The position numbers and the translations under genes are program-made. From NCBI GenBank assembly GCA_945860225.1, contig CAMAPT010000010.1, positions 58,342-122,341 on the forward strand: 64,000 nucleotides of DNA. The letters are read 5' to 3'. Of this stretch, positions 56,259 to 64,000 are shown piece by piece. The stretch's first letter is position 1, and the number at the start of each line of letters is the position of its first letter. Under the pieces are notes generated by a model. That model was not told the DNA's origin. It did no database searches and saw nothing but the letters and a program-made list of their open reading frames with translations. Origin of the DNA: Chitinophaga pinensis (GTDB taxonomy: Bacteria; Bacteroidota; Bacteroidia; B-17B0; Aurantibacillaceae).

Positions 56259-56300
56259 AATGGTGAGTGACCATTAAAATTCTTAAACAAAAATAAGAAT
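56259..56300 (+). promoter_or_regulatory. Two short palindromes upstream of the photolyase cluster
   Basis: AATGGT-GAGTG-ACCATT (56259-56275) and ATTCTTA-8 nt-TAAGAAT (56279-56300), both perfect, lie 18 to 60 nt before the SDR ATG. They are candidate operators. No exact TAnnTTTG box is nearby, so the promoter class is unclear. Confidence 0.35.
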
Positions 56301-56317
56301 GTGTTGTTAAAATTAAC

Positions 56318-57004
56318 ATGAAGACAACATTGATTATAGGTGCTTCATCTAGTATTGGAAAATCTCTAGCGCACCAATTAATTTCTAAAGGAGAACAGGT
56401 TATTTCTATTTCCAGAAATACACCCGATTTAGATTATTTACAAAGTTTTACGCACGATATTTTATCGGACAGCGAATTGCCAAAAATTGAAGGTGCAATC
56501 GATGGATTGATATATTGTCCGGGTTCTATAAACCTTAAACCTTTCAGAGGAATTAAATTACAAGATTTTAAGAATGATTTTGAATTGAATGTTTTGGGAG
56601 CTGTAAAAAGCATACAAGCTTACACCTCTAATTTGCAATTATCAAAAAATGCGTCTATTGTTTTATTTAGTACCGTTGCTGTTCAAACTGGGATGTCTTT
56701 CCATTCTTCTATCTCAATGAGCAAAGGCGCTATTGAAGGGTTAACGAAAGCTTTGGCCGCTGAATTTTCTCCAAAAATAAGAGTGAATTGTGTGGCTCCG
56801 TCTTTAACCGTAACGCCAATGGCGGATAAATTTTTGAATACGCCCGAAAAAATAGAGGCCTCCAATAATCGTCATCCATTAAAACGAATTGGTGCACCTG
56901 AAGATATTGCCAACGCGGTAGAGTTTCTATTGTCTGAAAAATCTTCTTGGGTAACCGGACAAATTTTACATATTGATGGTGGAATGTCAACTTTAAAAGT
57001 ATAG
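56318..57004 (+). CDS. Short-chain dehydrogenase/reductase
   Basis: A 228-residue classical SDR. The NAD(P) motif is GASSSIGKSLA at residues 7-17, the active-site Ser is in FSTVAVQTG, and the usual YxxxK is SMSKG here: a serine replaces the tyrosine (HSSISMSKGAIEG). If not a variant, this would affect catalysis. Later VNCVAPSLTVTPM and VTGQILHIDGG follow the family. It opens the photolyase cluster; the next gene is 3 nt away. Confidence 0.9.
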   Translation: MKTTLIIGASSSIGKSLAHQLISKGEQVISISRNTPDLDYLQSFTHDILSDSELPKIEGAIDGLIYCPGSINLKPFRGIKLQDFKNDFELNVLGAVKSIQAYTSNLQLSKNASIVLFSTVAVQTGMSFHSSISMSKGAIEGLTKALAAEFSPKIRVNCVAPSLTVTPMADKFLNTPEKIEASNNRHPLKRIGAPEDIANAVEFLLSEKSSWVTGQILHIDGGMSTLKV

Positions 57005-57007
57005 TTT

Positions 57008-57673
57008 ATGGAAAAATCAAATCAACGGTATTTTTCTTTTGTTGACTTAATGGGTTTGGAGCAACGGTACAGAGCGGCTTTTGTTAACTCGTTATCTGGT
57101 TTTAAAAGTGTAGCTTTAATTGGAACGAAAGATGCGAATGGACAAACTAATCTTGCTATTTTTAATTCTTTTGTACACATAGGCGCTAATCCGCCATATA
57201 TCGGATTTATATCGCGCCCCGATTCTGTTGATAGGCATACCCTTTCTAATATTATGGAAACCGGTTTCTATACCATTAATCATATCAACGAATCAATCTT
57301 TCGTCAGGCGCATCAAACATCAGCTCGCTATCCTAAAGAGGTTTCAGAGTTTGATGCTACACATTTAACTCCAGAATATAAATTAGGATTTAAAGCACCA
57401 TTTGTAAAGGAGAGTATGATTCAAATGGGCGTTCAGTTTAAGGAAAAAATGATGATATCTACCAATAATACAATTTTGGTAATAGGACAAATTAATCAGG
57501 TTTATTTTCCAAATGATTGTTTGTGTGGCGATGGATTTTTGGATATTGAAAAAGCAAAAACCATTACTTGCGTGGGGCTAGATAGTTATCACAAAACCGA
57601 ACGTTTAGCTCGACTTACTTATGCCAAGGCCGATAGAGAGGTGAGTATTGCCCAACTTGGATACATTGAATAA
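57008..57673 (+). CDS. Flavin reductase family (FMN-binding split-barrel) protein
   Basis: A 221-residue FMN-binding protein of the flavin reductase-like group ([55 protein letters not shown]). It would bind flavin and perhaps supply reduced flavin, a plausible link to the photolyase. It overlaps the photolyase gene: its stop (57671-57673) comes after the TTG at 57666. Confidence 0.85.
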   Translation: MEKSNQRYFSFVDLMGLEQRYRAAFVNSLSGFKSVALIGTKDANGQTNLAIFNSFVHIGANPPYIGFISRPDSVDRHTLSNIMETGFYTINHINESIFRQAHQTSARYPKEVSEFDATHLTPEYKLGFKAPFVKESMIQMGVQFKEKMMISTNNTILVIGQINQVYFPNDCLCGDGFLDIEKAKTITCVGLDSYHKTERLARLTYAKADREVSIAQLGYIE

Positions 57674-59162
57674 AAAAGCCATCAATATCGTTTGGTTTAA
57701 GCGGGATTTAAGATTTACCGATCATGAACCTCTTTATGCAGCTCAACAACAAGAATTACCAATTTTACTTTTATACTGTTTTGAGCCCACGATTATGGCT
57801 TATGACGATACCGACATAAGGCATTGGCGTTTTGTTTATGAATCGTTGCAGGAAATGAATGAAAAATTGCAACGCATTAATGGCCGCTTAGTCATATTTC
57901 ATAACGAAGCATTATCGGTTTTCGAGGCTCTTTCAAAGGAATTTGCTATTCATACACTTTTCTCACATCAGGAAATTGGAAATAAGCTGACTTACAATCG
58001 CGACATCGATGTGCAATCTTTTTGTAAGCAAAATAATATTAATTGGAAAGAGTATCAACTCCATGGAGTTATTAGAAAATTGAAATCTAGAAAAGATTGG
58101 GAGCAGCGATGGAAAACTAAAATGATGGAACAGCCCAAAATGGTAAGTGAAGATTCGTGGAATTTTATTGATTTGGATTCAACATTTTATAACCTTATAA
58201 AAGGAAATGATTTGCCTAAGTCTATTACCACACGAAATCCGAATTTTCAGCAAGGAGGAGAATCCTTGGCTTGGCGTTACATAGATAGTTTTGTGAAAGC
58301 AAGACATGTAAATTACAGTAAACATATATCCAAACCGTTATTAAGCCGCAAGGGATGTAGTCGTCTTTCGCCTTACCTCACTTATGGCAACATCAGCATG
58401 CGCATGGTTTATCAATATACCATGCAACATTATTCTGGTTCGCCAAATAAAAGAGCTATTTCAAATTTTATTTCAAGATTACATTGGCATTGTCATTTTA
58501 TGCAAAAATTTGAAGATGAATGTCGCATGGAATTTGAAAATGTGAATAGGGCATACGATGCACTAGTTAAATCTAAAAATGAAATCTATATCAAAGCTTG
58601 GCAAGAAGGCAAAACAGGCGTTCCAATAGTAGATGCATGTATCAGATGTTTAGTGGCAACTGGTTACATCAATTTCAGAATGAGAGCTATGATAGTGTCT
58701 TTTTTTGTTTATAATCTTTGGCAAGATTGGAGGGATTTACATTTTTTAGCTCGCCAGTTTTTAGATTATGAACCAGGCATTCACTATCCTCAGTTACAAA
58801 TGCAGGCTGGCGTTACAGGTATTAATACCATTCGTATTTATAATCCGATTAAAAATTCAGAAGAACACGATTCCGAAGGTCTTTTTATAAAACAATGGAT
58901 TTCGGAACTCGAGCATGTGCCCGCTCATTTAATTCATGAACCATGGAAATTATCTTTGATTGAACAACAGATGTATTTTTGTGAAATAGGAAAAGATTAT
59001 CCGAAGCCCATTGTAGATATTGAAGCAACCCGCCAGTATGCCAGTGAACAAATGTGGGGATATAGAAAAAAAGAGGAGGTTCGCACAGAAGGAAAACGGA
59101 TTTTGAACAAACATGTCAGTCGAAAAAAATCAAAAGAAAAAAACAATGAATCGTTATTTTAA
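57666..59162 (+). CDS. Cryptochrome/photolyase family protein
   Basis: A 498-residue flavoprotein. The N-terminal antenna domain begins [18 protein letters not shown]; the FAD domain has [42 protein letters not shown] and [15 protein letters not shown] repair or light signalling are both possible. The family start is met best by TTG 57666 (MNKKAIN); upstream TTGs at 57648 and 57657 are alternatives. It overlaps the flavin reductase gene by 8 bases and tspO by 17. Confidence 0.92.
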   Translation: MNKKAINIVWFKRDLRFTDHEPLYAAQQQELPILLLYCFEPTIMAYDDTDIRHWRFVYESLQEMNEKLQRINGRLVIFHNEALSVFEALSKEFAIHTLFSHQEIGNKLTYNRDIDVQSFCKQNNINWKEYQLHGVIRKLKSRKDWEQRWKTKMMEQPKMVSEDSWNFIDLDSTFYNLIKGNDLPKSITTRNPNFQQGGESLAWRYIDSFVKARHVNYSKHISKPLLSRKGCSRLSPYLTYGNISMRMVYQYTMQHYSGSPNKRAISNFISRLHWHCHFMQKFEDECRMEFENVNRAYDALVKSKNEIYIKAWQEGKTGVPIVDACIRCLVATGYINFRMRAMIVSFFVYNLWQDWRDLHFLARQFLDYEPGIHYPQLQMQAGVTGINTIRIYNPIKNSEEHDSEGLFIKQWISELEHVPAHLIHEPWKLSLIEQQMYFCEIGKDYPKPIVDIEATRQYASEQMWGYRKKEEVRTEGKRILNKHVSRKKSKEKNNESLF

Positions 59163-59613
59163 GTTATTTATTAGCATTTTGAGTCCGCTTATTATTGGCA
59201 GTCTTTCGGGTGTAGCAACAGCTACTAGTGTTAAAACATGGTATGTTACTTTAAATAAACCTTTTTTTAATCCACCTAATTATTTATTTGGGCCGGTTTG
59301 GACAACATTATATGTGCTTATGGGGATTTCCTTATATATGATTTGGCAGTCTCCTTCAACCACATCTAAGAAAAATGCCATGATTGCTTTTTGCCTTCAA
59401 TTGTTTCTTAATTTTTGGTGGAGTTTTTTGTTTTTTCAATTTCATTTGATAGGAATAGCTTTTGTTGAAATTGTTTTGATATGGATAAGCATATTTTGGA
59501 TGATTCGAGAATTTTCAAAAATCAATACAATAGCAGCCTATCTTCAAATTCCTTATTTGTTATGGGTGAGTTTCGCTACCATTTTAAATGGGAGTATTTG
59601 GTGGCTGAATTAA
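59146..59613 (+). CDS. tspO: TspO/MBR family protein
   Basis: A 155-residue five-helix membrane protein: [35 protein letters not shown] and [16 protein letters not shown] with the tryptophan-rich core. It binds porphyrins and tetrapyrroles and affects stress and photo-oxidative responses. ATG 59146 gives the standard N-terminus (MNRYFKLF); an earlier ATG at 59113 is inside the photolyase gene. Coupled to photolyase by overlap. Confidence 0.9.
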   Translation: MNRYFKLFISILSPLIIGSLSGVATATSVKTWYVTLNKPFFNPPNYLFGPVWTTLYVLMGISLYMIWQSPSTTSKKNAMIAFCLQLFLNFWWSFLFFQFHLIGIAFVEIVLIWISIFWMIREFSKINTIAAYLQIPYLLWVSFATILNGSIWWLN

Positions 59614-59623
59614 TATCAGAACT

Positions 59624-60334
59624 ATGATTTTTTTAAAAGCAAAATGGCAAAACATAATCATGGTTAATTATGAAATAGACCCTGAGTATTTATTGCCGTT
59701 TTTACCAAAGGGAGTGGAGTTGGATTGTTATGAAGGTAAAGCATTGGTAAGTTTAGTAGGTTTTTTATTTAAAGATTCTACTATTTTTAACATACCGATT
59801 CCATTTTTAGGCACTTTTGAAGAGGTTAATTTAAGATTTTATGTAAAACGAAAAGTTGGAAATGAAATTAAACGCGGCGTTGTTTTTATTAACGAAACGG
59901 TGCCAAATAAATCAGTAGCTTATGTAGCCAATAAACTTTATAAGGAACATTATACAGCTGTTCCGACTAAACATGATTGGGTATTTTCGACGGAATCAAA
60001 AACCATTGAGTATCAATGGCGGGTTAATGAAAACTGGAATCACATCAAACTGAATGCCTTTTTAGCAAAGCAAAAAATGAAATCGGGAAGTATTGAAGAA
60101 TTTATATTTGAACATTACTACGGTTATACAAAAGTTAATGAACACAAAACAATAGAATATCAAATTAATCATCCAAGTTGGGAGATAAACCAAATTCTTG
60201 ATTATTCGATTCAATGCGATTTTGGTATCTTTTACGGAGAAAATTTTAAAATTTTAAATCATAAAACACCCCATTCTGTTATGATTGCAGAAGGTTCCGG
60301 TATATCAGTAAATTGGAAACGCTACTCGTTTTAA
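59624..60334 (+). CDS. DUF2071 (YqjF-like) protein
   Basis: A 236-residue protein of the DUF2071 family: MVNYEIDPEYLLPFLPKGVELD, ALVSLVGFLF, EVNLRFYVKR and RGVVFINETVPN. Function unknown, possibly lipocalin-like. It is 10 nt after tspO and ends the photolyase cluster, meeting the ABC operon tail-to-tail with a 6-nt gap. The same neighbours recur in photolyase clusters of Bacteroidota as I know them, supporting a joint light-response role (inference). Confidence 0.88.
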   Translation: MIFLKAKWQNIIMVNYEIDPEYLLPFLPKGVELDCYEGKALVSLVGFLFKDSTIFNIPIPFLGTFEEVNLRFYVKRKVGNEIKRGVVFINETVPNKSVAYVANKLYKEHYTAVPTKHDWVFSTESKTIEYQWRVNENWNHIKLNAFLAKQKMKSGSIEEFIFEHYYGYTKVNEHKTIEYQINHPSWEINQILDYSIQCDFGIFYGENFKILNHKTPHSVMIAEGSGISVNWKRYSF

Positions 60335-60340
60335 TACAAA

Positions 60341-61030
60341 CTAAGGCTTATTAAATAGGATATCAGGTATTCCTTTGTTTATCTCGTAATTATTTAATGT
60401 GACTATAATTTCTCCAGATTTTTTTTCTACTTTTTTACTTGTAGATGTGTTAATGTCGGCAGCTATAGCTTTAGGTATTTTAAATTTTTTAATGTCAACT
60501 GTAAATTTTATTTTATCAGGCAATCCAAAATTAATTTGAGTATTATATAAATACTCGGTTTTAATCGTTCCACTTGATTTAGTTGTAACCTGAGATTTTA
60601 CAACGACCTTATTAATACCATCAACCCATAATTTGGCTAAAACAACATCGCTTGTGTCATTATTAGGTATTAAATTAATTAAACTAGTTTTTACCCCATT
60701 TATTAATTCAAAATTTTGAAAAACAGCCGTATAATTAATCGTATCATTTACTAAGTTACTTAATTGCAGAAATCCTTTCTTTGGCAAAATAGCAATACTT
60801 TTAGTGTCTATTTTAAATTTATCTTTTTGTTTAAAATATAGTTTAGTTTTAATTGGCATCATCATGATGTAAGGCAAATCAACTTTAATGTGAATATCAA
60901 CTTTATAGTTATTTACTTTATTTAATTTTAATTGCACCTGATTGAGGAGTATTCGAGGATTTTCTGAATTCGCATGAAAACTAATTACACAAATTAGAAT
61001 GAGAAATGAAATATATTTTATTCTTGACAT
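60341..61030 (-). CDS. LolA-like outer-membrane lipoprotein-sorting-type protein
   Basis: A 229-residue secreted protein with a signal peptide (residues 1-20). A LolA/LppX-like beta sheet is suggested by VNNYKVDIHIKVDLP, TKLYFKQKDKFKID and LPDKIKFTVDIKKFKIP. No lipobox. It is third in the ABC operon; its start overlaps the permease stop by one base (TAATG). A periplasmic carrier or substrate-binding role for the exporter is inferred. Confidence 0.65.
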   Translation of the reverse strand: MSRIKYISFLILICVISFHANSENPRILLNQVQLKLNKVNNYKVDIHIKVDLPYIMMMPIKTKLYFKQKDKFKIDTKSIAILPKKGFLQLSNLVNDTINYTAVFQNFELINGVKTSLINLIPNNDTSDVVLAKLWVDGINKVVVKSQVTTKSSGTIKTEYLYNTQINFGLPDKIKFTVDIKKFKIPKAIAADINTSTSKKVEKKSGEIIVTLNNYEINKGIPDILFNKP

Positions 61031-61872
61031 TATGATAAAATATCTTTTGTATTAAATTTATAAAAGGCAATAGATAACAATATTGTAATATGGGCTATTA
61101 AAATGGTTATTGAATAATATATATTGGTTGTGTTTAGCGGATCATCAAAGAAAAAACGCCATGCAGCCATGTGTGTAGTAAATAAAAATGGACGAATATT
61201 ATCAAAAATAGGTACATCCATTGAGCCGATAATTGTAAACAGTAAAACGATTCCCATTGTCGATACAATTGGACCAATTGAATTTTCAGAAAAACAAGAT
61301 AATGTTAATGCCAAGGTTGCAACGGTTACCAAAGATAAAAAAGCCATTGTAAATGCATACAAAAAACGCCAACCGATATCATTTTCTTGAAATACAATTA
61401 AACCATCAGATTTTAAAACCATTAAATCTCCTGCACCAAATAATATTTTTCCTAATGTGAAGGACATGAAAGCTAAACATAAAACAACCGCTAGGGTATA
61501 AATACAGCTGGCTAAAAATTTTGACATCAGAATAGTGCTTCGAGAAACAGGTTTTGTCAGTAATAACCTGATAGTGCCCATAGCAGATTCTCCCGAAATT
61601 AAATCGCCTGTAACAAAAGCAATAAGAAGAGGGACATGTATAATTAGCATCTGTATGATGATATACGCAATTAAATTACCATTTAAAATTTCACCCTCAA
61701 AAATCAGCGACTGTTCAAACTGACCTGTAATCAATGAAATATAGAAAGCACCATCAACTTTTAATGCGAATAAAATAATAGCAATGATGATGATGATACC
61801 GCCAATACCAATATAGCTTCTTGGTTTGTAAGCAATTTTCAGTAATTCGTTGTATGTACTTTTAAAAATCAT
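61030..61872 (-). CDS. ABC transporter permease (ABC-2 type)
   Basis: A 280-residue membrane protein with about six transmembrane helices: GIGGIIIIIAIILFALKV, a conserved LISGESAMGTIRLLLTKPVSRSTIL loop, the usual ABC-2 sequence that contacts the ATPase, and later helices ending TILIAHITILLSIAFY. It overlaps the ATPase stop and the LolA-like start by one base each. Substrate unknown. Confidence 0.88.
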   Translation of the reverse strand: MIFKSTYNELLKIAYKPRSYIGIGGIIIIIAIILFALKVDGAFYISLITGQFEQSLIFEGEILNGNLIAYIIIQMLIIHVPLLIAFVTGDLISGESAMGTIRLLLTKPVSRSTILMSKFLASCIYTLAVVLCLAFMSFTLGKILFGAGDLMVLKSDGLIVFQENDIGWRFLYAFTMAFLSLVTVATLALTLSCFSENSIGPIVSTMGIVLLFTIIGSMDVPIFDNIRPFLFTTHMAAWRFFFDDPLNTTNIYYSITILIAHITILLSIAFYKFNTKDILS

Positions 61873-62795
61873 TAGGTATTGATAAGACGTAAAAAATAAT
61901 CCTCTAGTTTCCGTTTAGTTTCTATTAATGAAACGCCAATATCATTTTCACAAAATAGTTTATTGATAACTGGAATTGAATCAAAGGTTGTATGAATTAA
62001 TAAATAGCTTTCGTTCTGTGATATTTCGCAATTAACAAAATCAGGATTCATCTTTAAGATGTGCATAGCCTTTAAAATGTTATCGAGTTTAAATTGAACG
62101 ATTATTTCCTGTTCATTTAATAAATCAGAAACACTTCCTTGCACTATAGTTTTTCCTTTGTTTATAATTATCATTCTATTGGCAATCAATTCGATTTCAG
62201 ATAAAATATGAGATGAAATGATGACTGTTTTTTTCTTTTCGGTTTTAAGTTGTATAATTAAATTTCTAATATCAATAATCCCTTGCGGATCCAAACCAGT
62301 AGTCGGTTCATCTAAAATAATTAGTTCAGGGTCGTGTAATAAAGTTTGGGCTATACCTAATCGTTGTTTCATGCCATGAGAAAAACCGCTTACTTTATCT
62401 TTTTCTCTACCTGATAACCCAACAAAATCTATCAACTCATTAATTTTAGACTTGCTAACAGGGTTACCCGAAATACGAGCAAATATTTCTAAGTTTTTTT
62501 GAGCAGATAGGTATTTATAAAAATCGGGCTTTTCTACAATGCAACCAATTTTTGATAAAATATAATTTCTGTTTTGTTGTAAAGATTTGCCAAATAAATT
62601 GATTGACCCACTTGTTGGTGAAATTAACGATAGTATAGTTCTGATAGTGGTACTTTTGCCAGCTCCATTTGGTCCTAAAAAACCAAATACATCGTTTTGA
62701 TATACATCAAAACTAACGTCTTTGATGGCAGAAAAACTTCCGTAGTTTTTTACTAGATTTTTAACTTCTACTATTTTATGATTATCCTTTAACAC
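61872..62795 (-). CDS. ABC transporter ATP-binding protein
   Basis: A 307-residue ATPase. Walker A is GPNGAGKST, the Q-loop region is VEKPDFYKYL, the signature is SGFSHGMKQRLG, and Walker B is ELIILDEPTTG with the H-loop in SSHIL. A C-terminal regulatory segment of about 80 residues follows. The start is a GTG at 62795. First of a tightly overlapped three-gene operon (ATPase, permease, LolA-like). Confidence 0.93.
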   Translation of the reverse strand: MLKDNHKIVEVKNLVKNYGSFSAIKDVSFDVYQNDVFGFLGPNGAGKSTTIRTILSLISPTSGSINLFGKSLQQNRNYILSKIGCIVEKPDFYKYLSAQKNLEIFARISGNPVSKSKINELIDFVGLSGREKDKVSGFSHGMKQRLGIAQTLLHDPELIILDEPTTGLDPQGIIDIRNLIIQLKTEKKKTVIISSHILSEIELIANRMIIINKGKTIVQGSVSDLLNEQEIIVQFKLDNILKAMHILKMNPDFVNCEISQNESYLLIHTTFDSIPVINKLFCENDIGVSLIETKRKLEDYFLRLINT

Positions 62796-63102
62796 TAATG
62801 AATGAACGAATAAATGACTAATTTGTTTAAACTAAACTTTATTGTAGTTAGTTATGTTTTCTGTTAAATACAATCCTTACAAGTTTATAAATCAGCGCGA
62901 CGAATTTTAATTATATAAATAAAAAAAATTATCTTGTTTTTGTAAAATGAACGAACAATATCACTATTTAGTAGATGTAATCGGTAGACTATCATCAAAA
63001 ATGTTTAGATAATATAAATGAACCTGTGAACAATGTGTTTACAATAAAATAGAAGCATTTTGATGATTTACATATTATAGTTTTAATAATACTTTGAAAT
63101 TA

Positions 63103-63774
63103 ATGGCCAAGCAAATGCAAATATTCGATAACGGTAGCTTTCTTCGATTGATGATTTGTTTTACAGTGTCTTTTTCCACCTCGGCTAGTTTGAATTCACA
63201 AGTGCTTTCTAACCCTGTTTTGGCACTTAAAGAAAAGAGAGAGTTTATTTACGGCATAGATAACCGAAGAACTCACATTAAAGAGCAGAGTACAATTATT
63301 TACGGAATTTATGTAGGAATTGGTTTTGGAGGCAAGCTTAGATTAAAGTCTGGAATCAGTGGTGTACCGTTTGAAAAGGGTGAATTTTTAGATGAGCAAG
63401 GTTTAGTCAAAAAAAATAAACTTATATTTTTTAATCTAGGTGAGGAATTTGATTTTTTTATTCATCATAAATTTAGGTTGACTGCTTATGTGCAAAGTGG
63501 AATAGGGTTTAATTTTTTTAGAAAGCTTGATAAATTTAATGTTGAAATCGAAAAAGGAAATTACCTCATTATACCCATAGAGCTAGGAGTACATGCCAAT
63601 TATGATATTGTTCCATGGTTAAGAACCAAAGTAGGAGGAGGATGGCGTTTGGTAGCCCCATATGATGCTAATGATTTAAGCGGATATTATCTTAAATTAG
63701 GAATAGGTGTTGATGCAGATTTATTAATTGAAATGTTTAAAAATAGAAACATTCATGCCACATCAATGAATTAA
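63103..63774 (+). CDS. Outer-membrane-beta-barrel-like protein
   Basis: From ATG 63103, 223 residues (a TTG at 63094 would add three). A signal peptide ends near SLNSQ. Beta strands such as TIIYGIYVGIGFGGKLRLKSG, RLTAYVQSGIGFNF and KVGGGWRLVAP alternate with turns, typical of the PorT/OMP_b-brl class, although no barrel C-terminal signature is seen. Function unknown. It is isolated between the ABC operon and the probable IS element. Confidence 0.6.
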   Translation: MAKQMQIFDNGSFLRLMICFTVSFSTSASLNSQVLSNPVLALKEKREFIYGIDNRRTHIKEQSTIIYGIYVGIGFGGKLRLKSGISGVPFEKGEFLDEQGLVKKNKLIFFNLGEEFDFFIHHKFRLTAYVQSGIGFNFFRKLDKFNVEIEKGNYLIIPIELGVHANYDIVPWLRTKVGGGWRLVAPYDANDLSGYYLKLGIGVDADLLIEMFKNRNIHATSMN

Positions 63775-63871
63775 ACTTAGTTTAATAAATGAAAGTCATT
63801 TTAATAGATTAAAAAACGCGTGACCATTTTATATGAATGAAATAGAAAATTATACCAATGTGAATAAATAA

Positions 63872-63920
63872 TTAGTCCAATATTTGCATATTGGATTTCT
63901 TTTTATTATTTTTGGACTAA
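63872..63920 (+). repeat. Inverted repeat upstream of the truncated gene, probable IS end
   Basis: TTAGTCCAA (63872-63880) is inverted at 63912-63920 (TTGGACTAA). Within it, CCAATAT-TTGC-ATATTGG makes a second palindrome at 63877-63894. A TA dinucleotide (63869-63870) precedes the first copy, a usual IS630 target. These are consistent with a left terminal repeat with subterminal binding sites. Confidence 0.4.
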
Positions 63921-63933
63921 ACATTAAATCATT

Positions 63934-64000
63934 ATGTCTGCGCCAAAATCAATACAGGTAAAAGAGTCAGTTAATGAACTAAAAAAACTACTAAAAAGTA
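63934..64000 (+). CDS. Partial CDS, probable IS630-type transposase N-terminus
   Basis: ATG 63934 opens a frame of 22 residues to the window end, MSAPKSIQVKESVNELKKLL. A short basic prefix and a KES-xxELKKL helix are what I expect at the N-terminus of IS630-family transposases in Bacteroidota, but 22 residues cannot prove it. Support comes from the inverted repeats just upstream. Confidence 0.4.
   Translation, partial: MSAPKSIQVKESVNELKKLLKS

Noticed and set aside
1..64000. CRISPR arrays, rRNA operons, prophage structural genes
   Set aside because: None seen; no regularly spaced direct repeats of 25-40 bp, and no rRNA-like segments.

Overview
The window is AT-rich bacterial chromosome from a member of the Bacteroidota. 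The main reasons are: several start codons preceded by the TAnnTTTG -7 element of that phylum; little use of Shine-Dalgarno sites; a PorX-type PglZ response regulator, which belongs to the type IX secretion (T9SS) regulatory circuit; a PafA-type alkaline phosphatase; a transketolase split into two genes; and many short lipoproteins and TonB-family proteins. I cannot name the genus from sequence alone.

Layout. Positions 1-10998 are a cell-surface polysaccharide (O-antigen) locus made of two divergent operons. The leftward operon holds a sugar epimerase, a divergent [22 protein letters not shown], a DJ-1/PfpI protein, a cupin and a thiamine-diphosphate enzyme cut by the window edge. The rightward operon holds a DPM1/GtrB-like [19 protein letters not shown], a large membrane protein with a C-terminal LamG-like domain, and rfbF-rfbG-rfbH, the first three steps of CDP-3,6-dideoxyhexose synthesis. 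Positions 11064-14336 hold the two transketolase halves with a VWA-domain gene between them. Positions 14611-32391 are mostly housekeeping: ychF, a TIGR00266 protein, parE, three LPP20-like envelope genes, parC, an RluA-type pseudouridine synthase, an amino-acid permease, an HhH protein, a membrane FlaA1/CapD-like dehydratase, a PafA-like phosphatase and a Sua5/TsaC-like enzyme.

Positions 32392-37415 look accessory. They hold an NYN-domain nuclease gene preceded by a compact leader RNA that can be drawn as an attenuator, and a single-chain type IIG (Eco57I-like) restriction-modification enzyme. A cluster of TTGCAC/GTGCAA palindromes lies between the latter and a tRNA gene with a CAU anticodon. 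Positions 37556-44642 are envelope-related (HAD phosphatase, two [20 protein letters not shown], LptF/G permease, a lipoprotein, an HTTM protein, a [17 protein letters not shown]). Positions 44672-51792 contain porX, rsmE, a TonB-domain protein, a CBS protein, an L,D-transpeptidase, a three-BON-domain protein and a frameshifted DUF6629-like gene.

Positions 51998-60334 contain a CheB-CheR-PAS fusion translationally coupled to a PAS histidine kinase, followed by a compact photolyase cluster (SDR, flavin reductase, photolyase/cryptochrome, TspO, DUF2071) that is probably light or stress responsive. Positions 60341-62795 are an ABC exporter operon with a LolA-like protein. The right edge holds a putative outer-membrane protein and the likely left end of an insertion sequence.

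The observations most worth a second look are the NYN leader RNA, the TTGCAC palindrome cluster, the possible two-carbon-branched dideoxysugar pathway, the AT-rich inverted repeats placed just before several start codons, and promoter-to-start distances so short that some mRNAs would have almost no leader.
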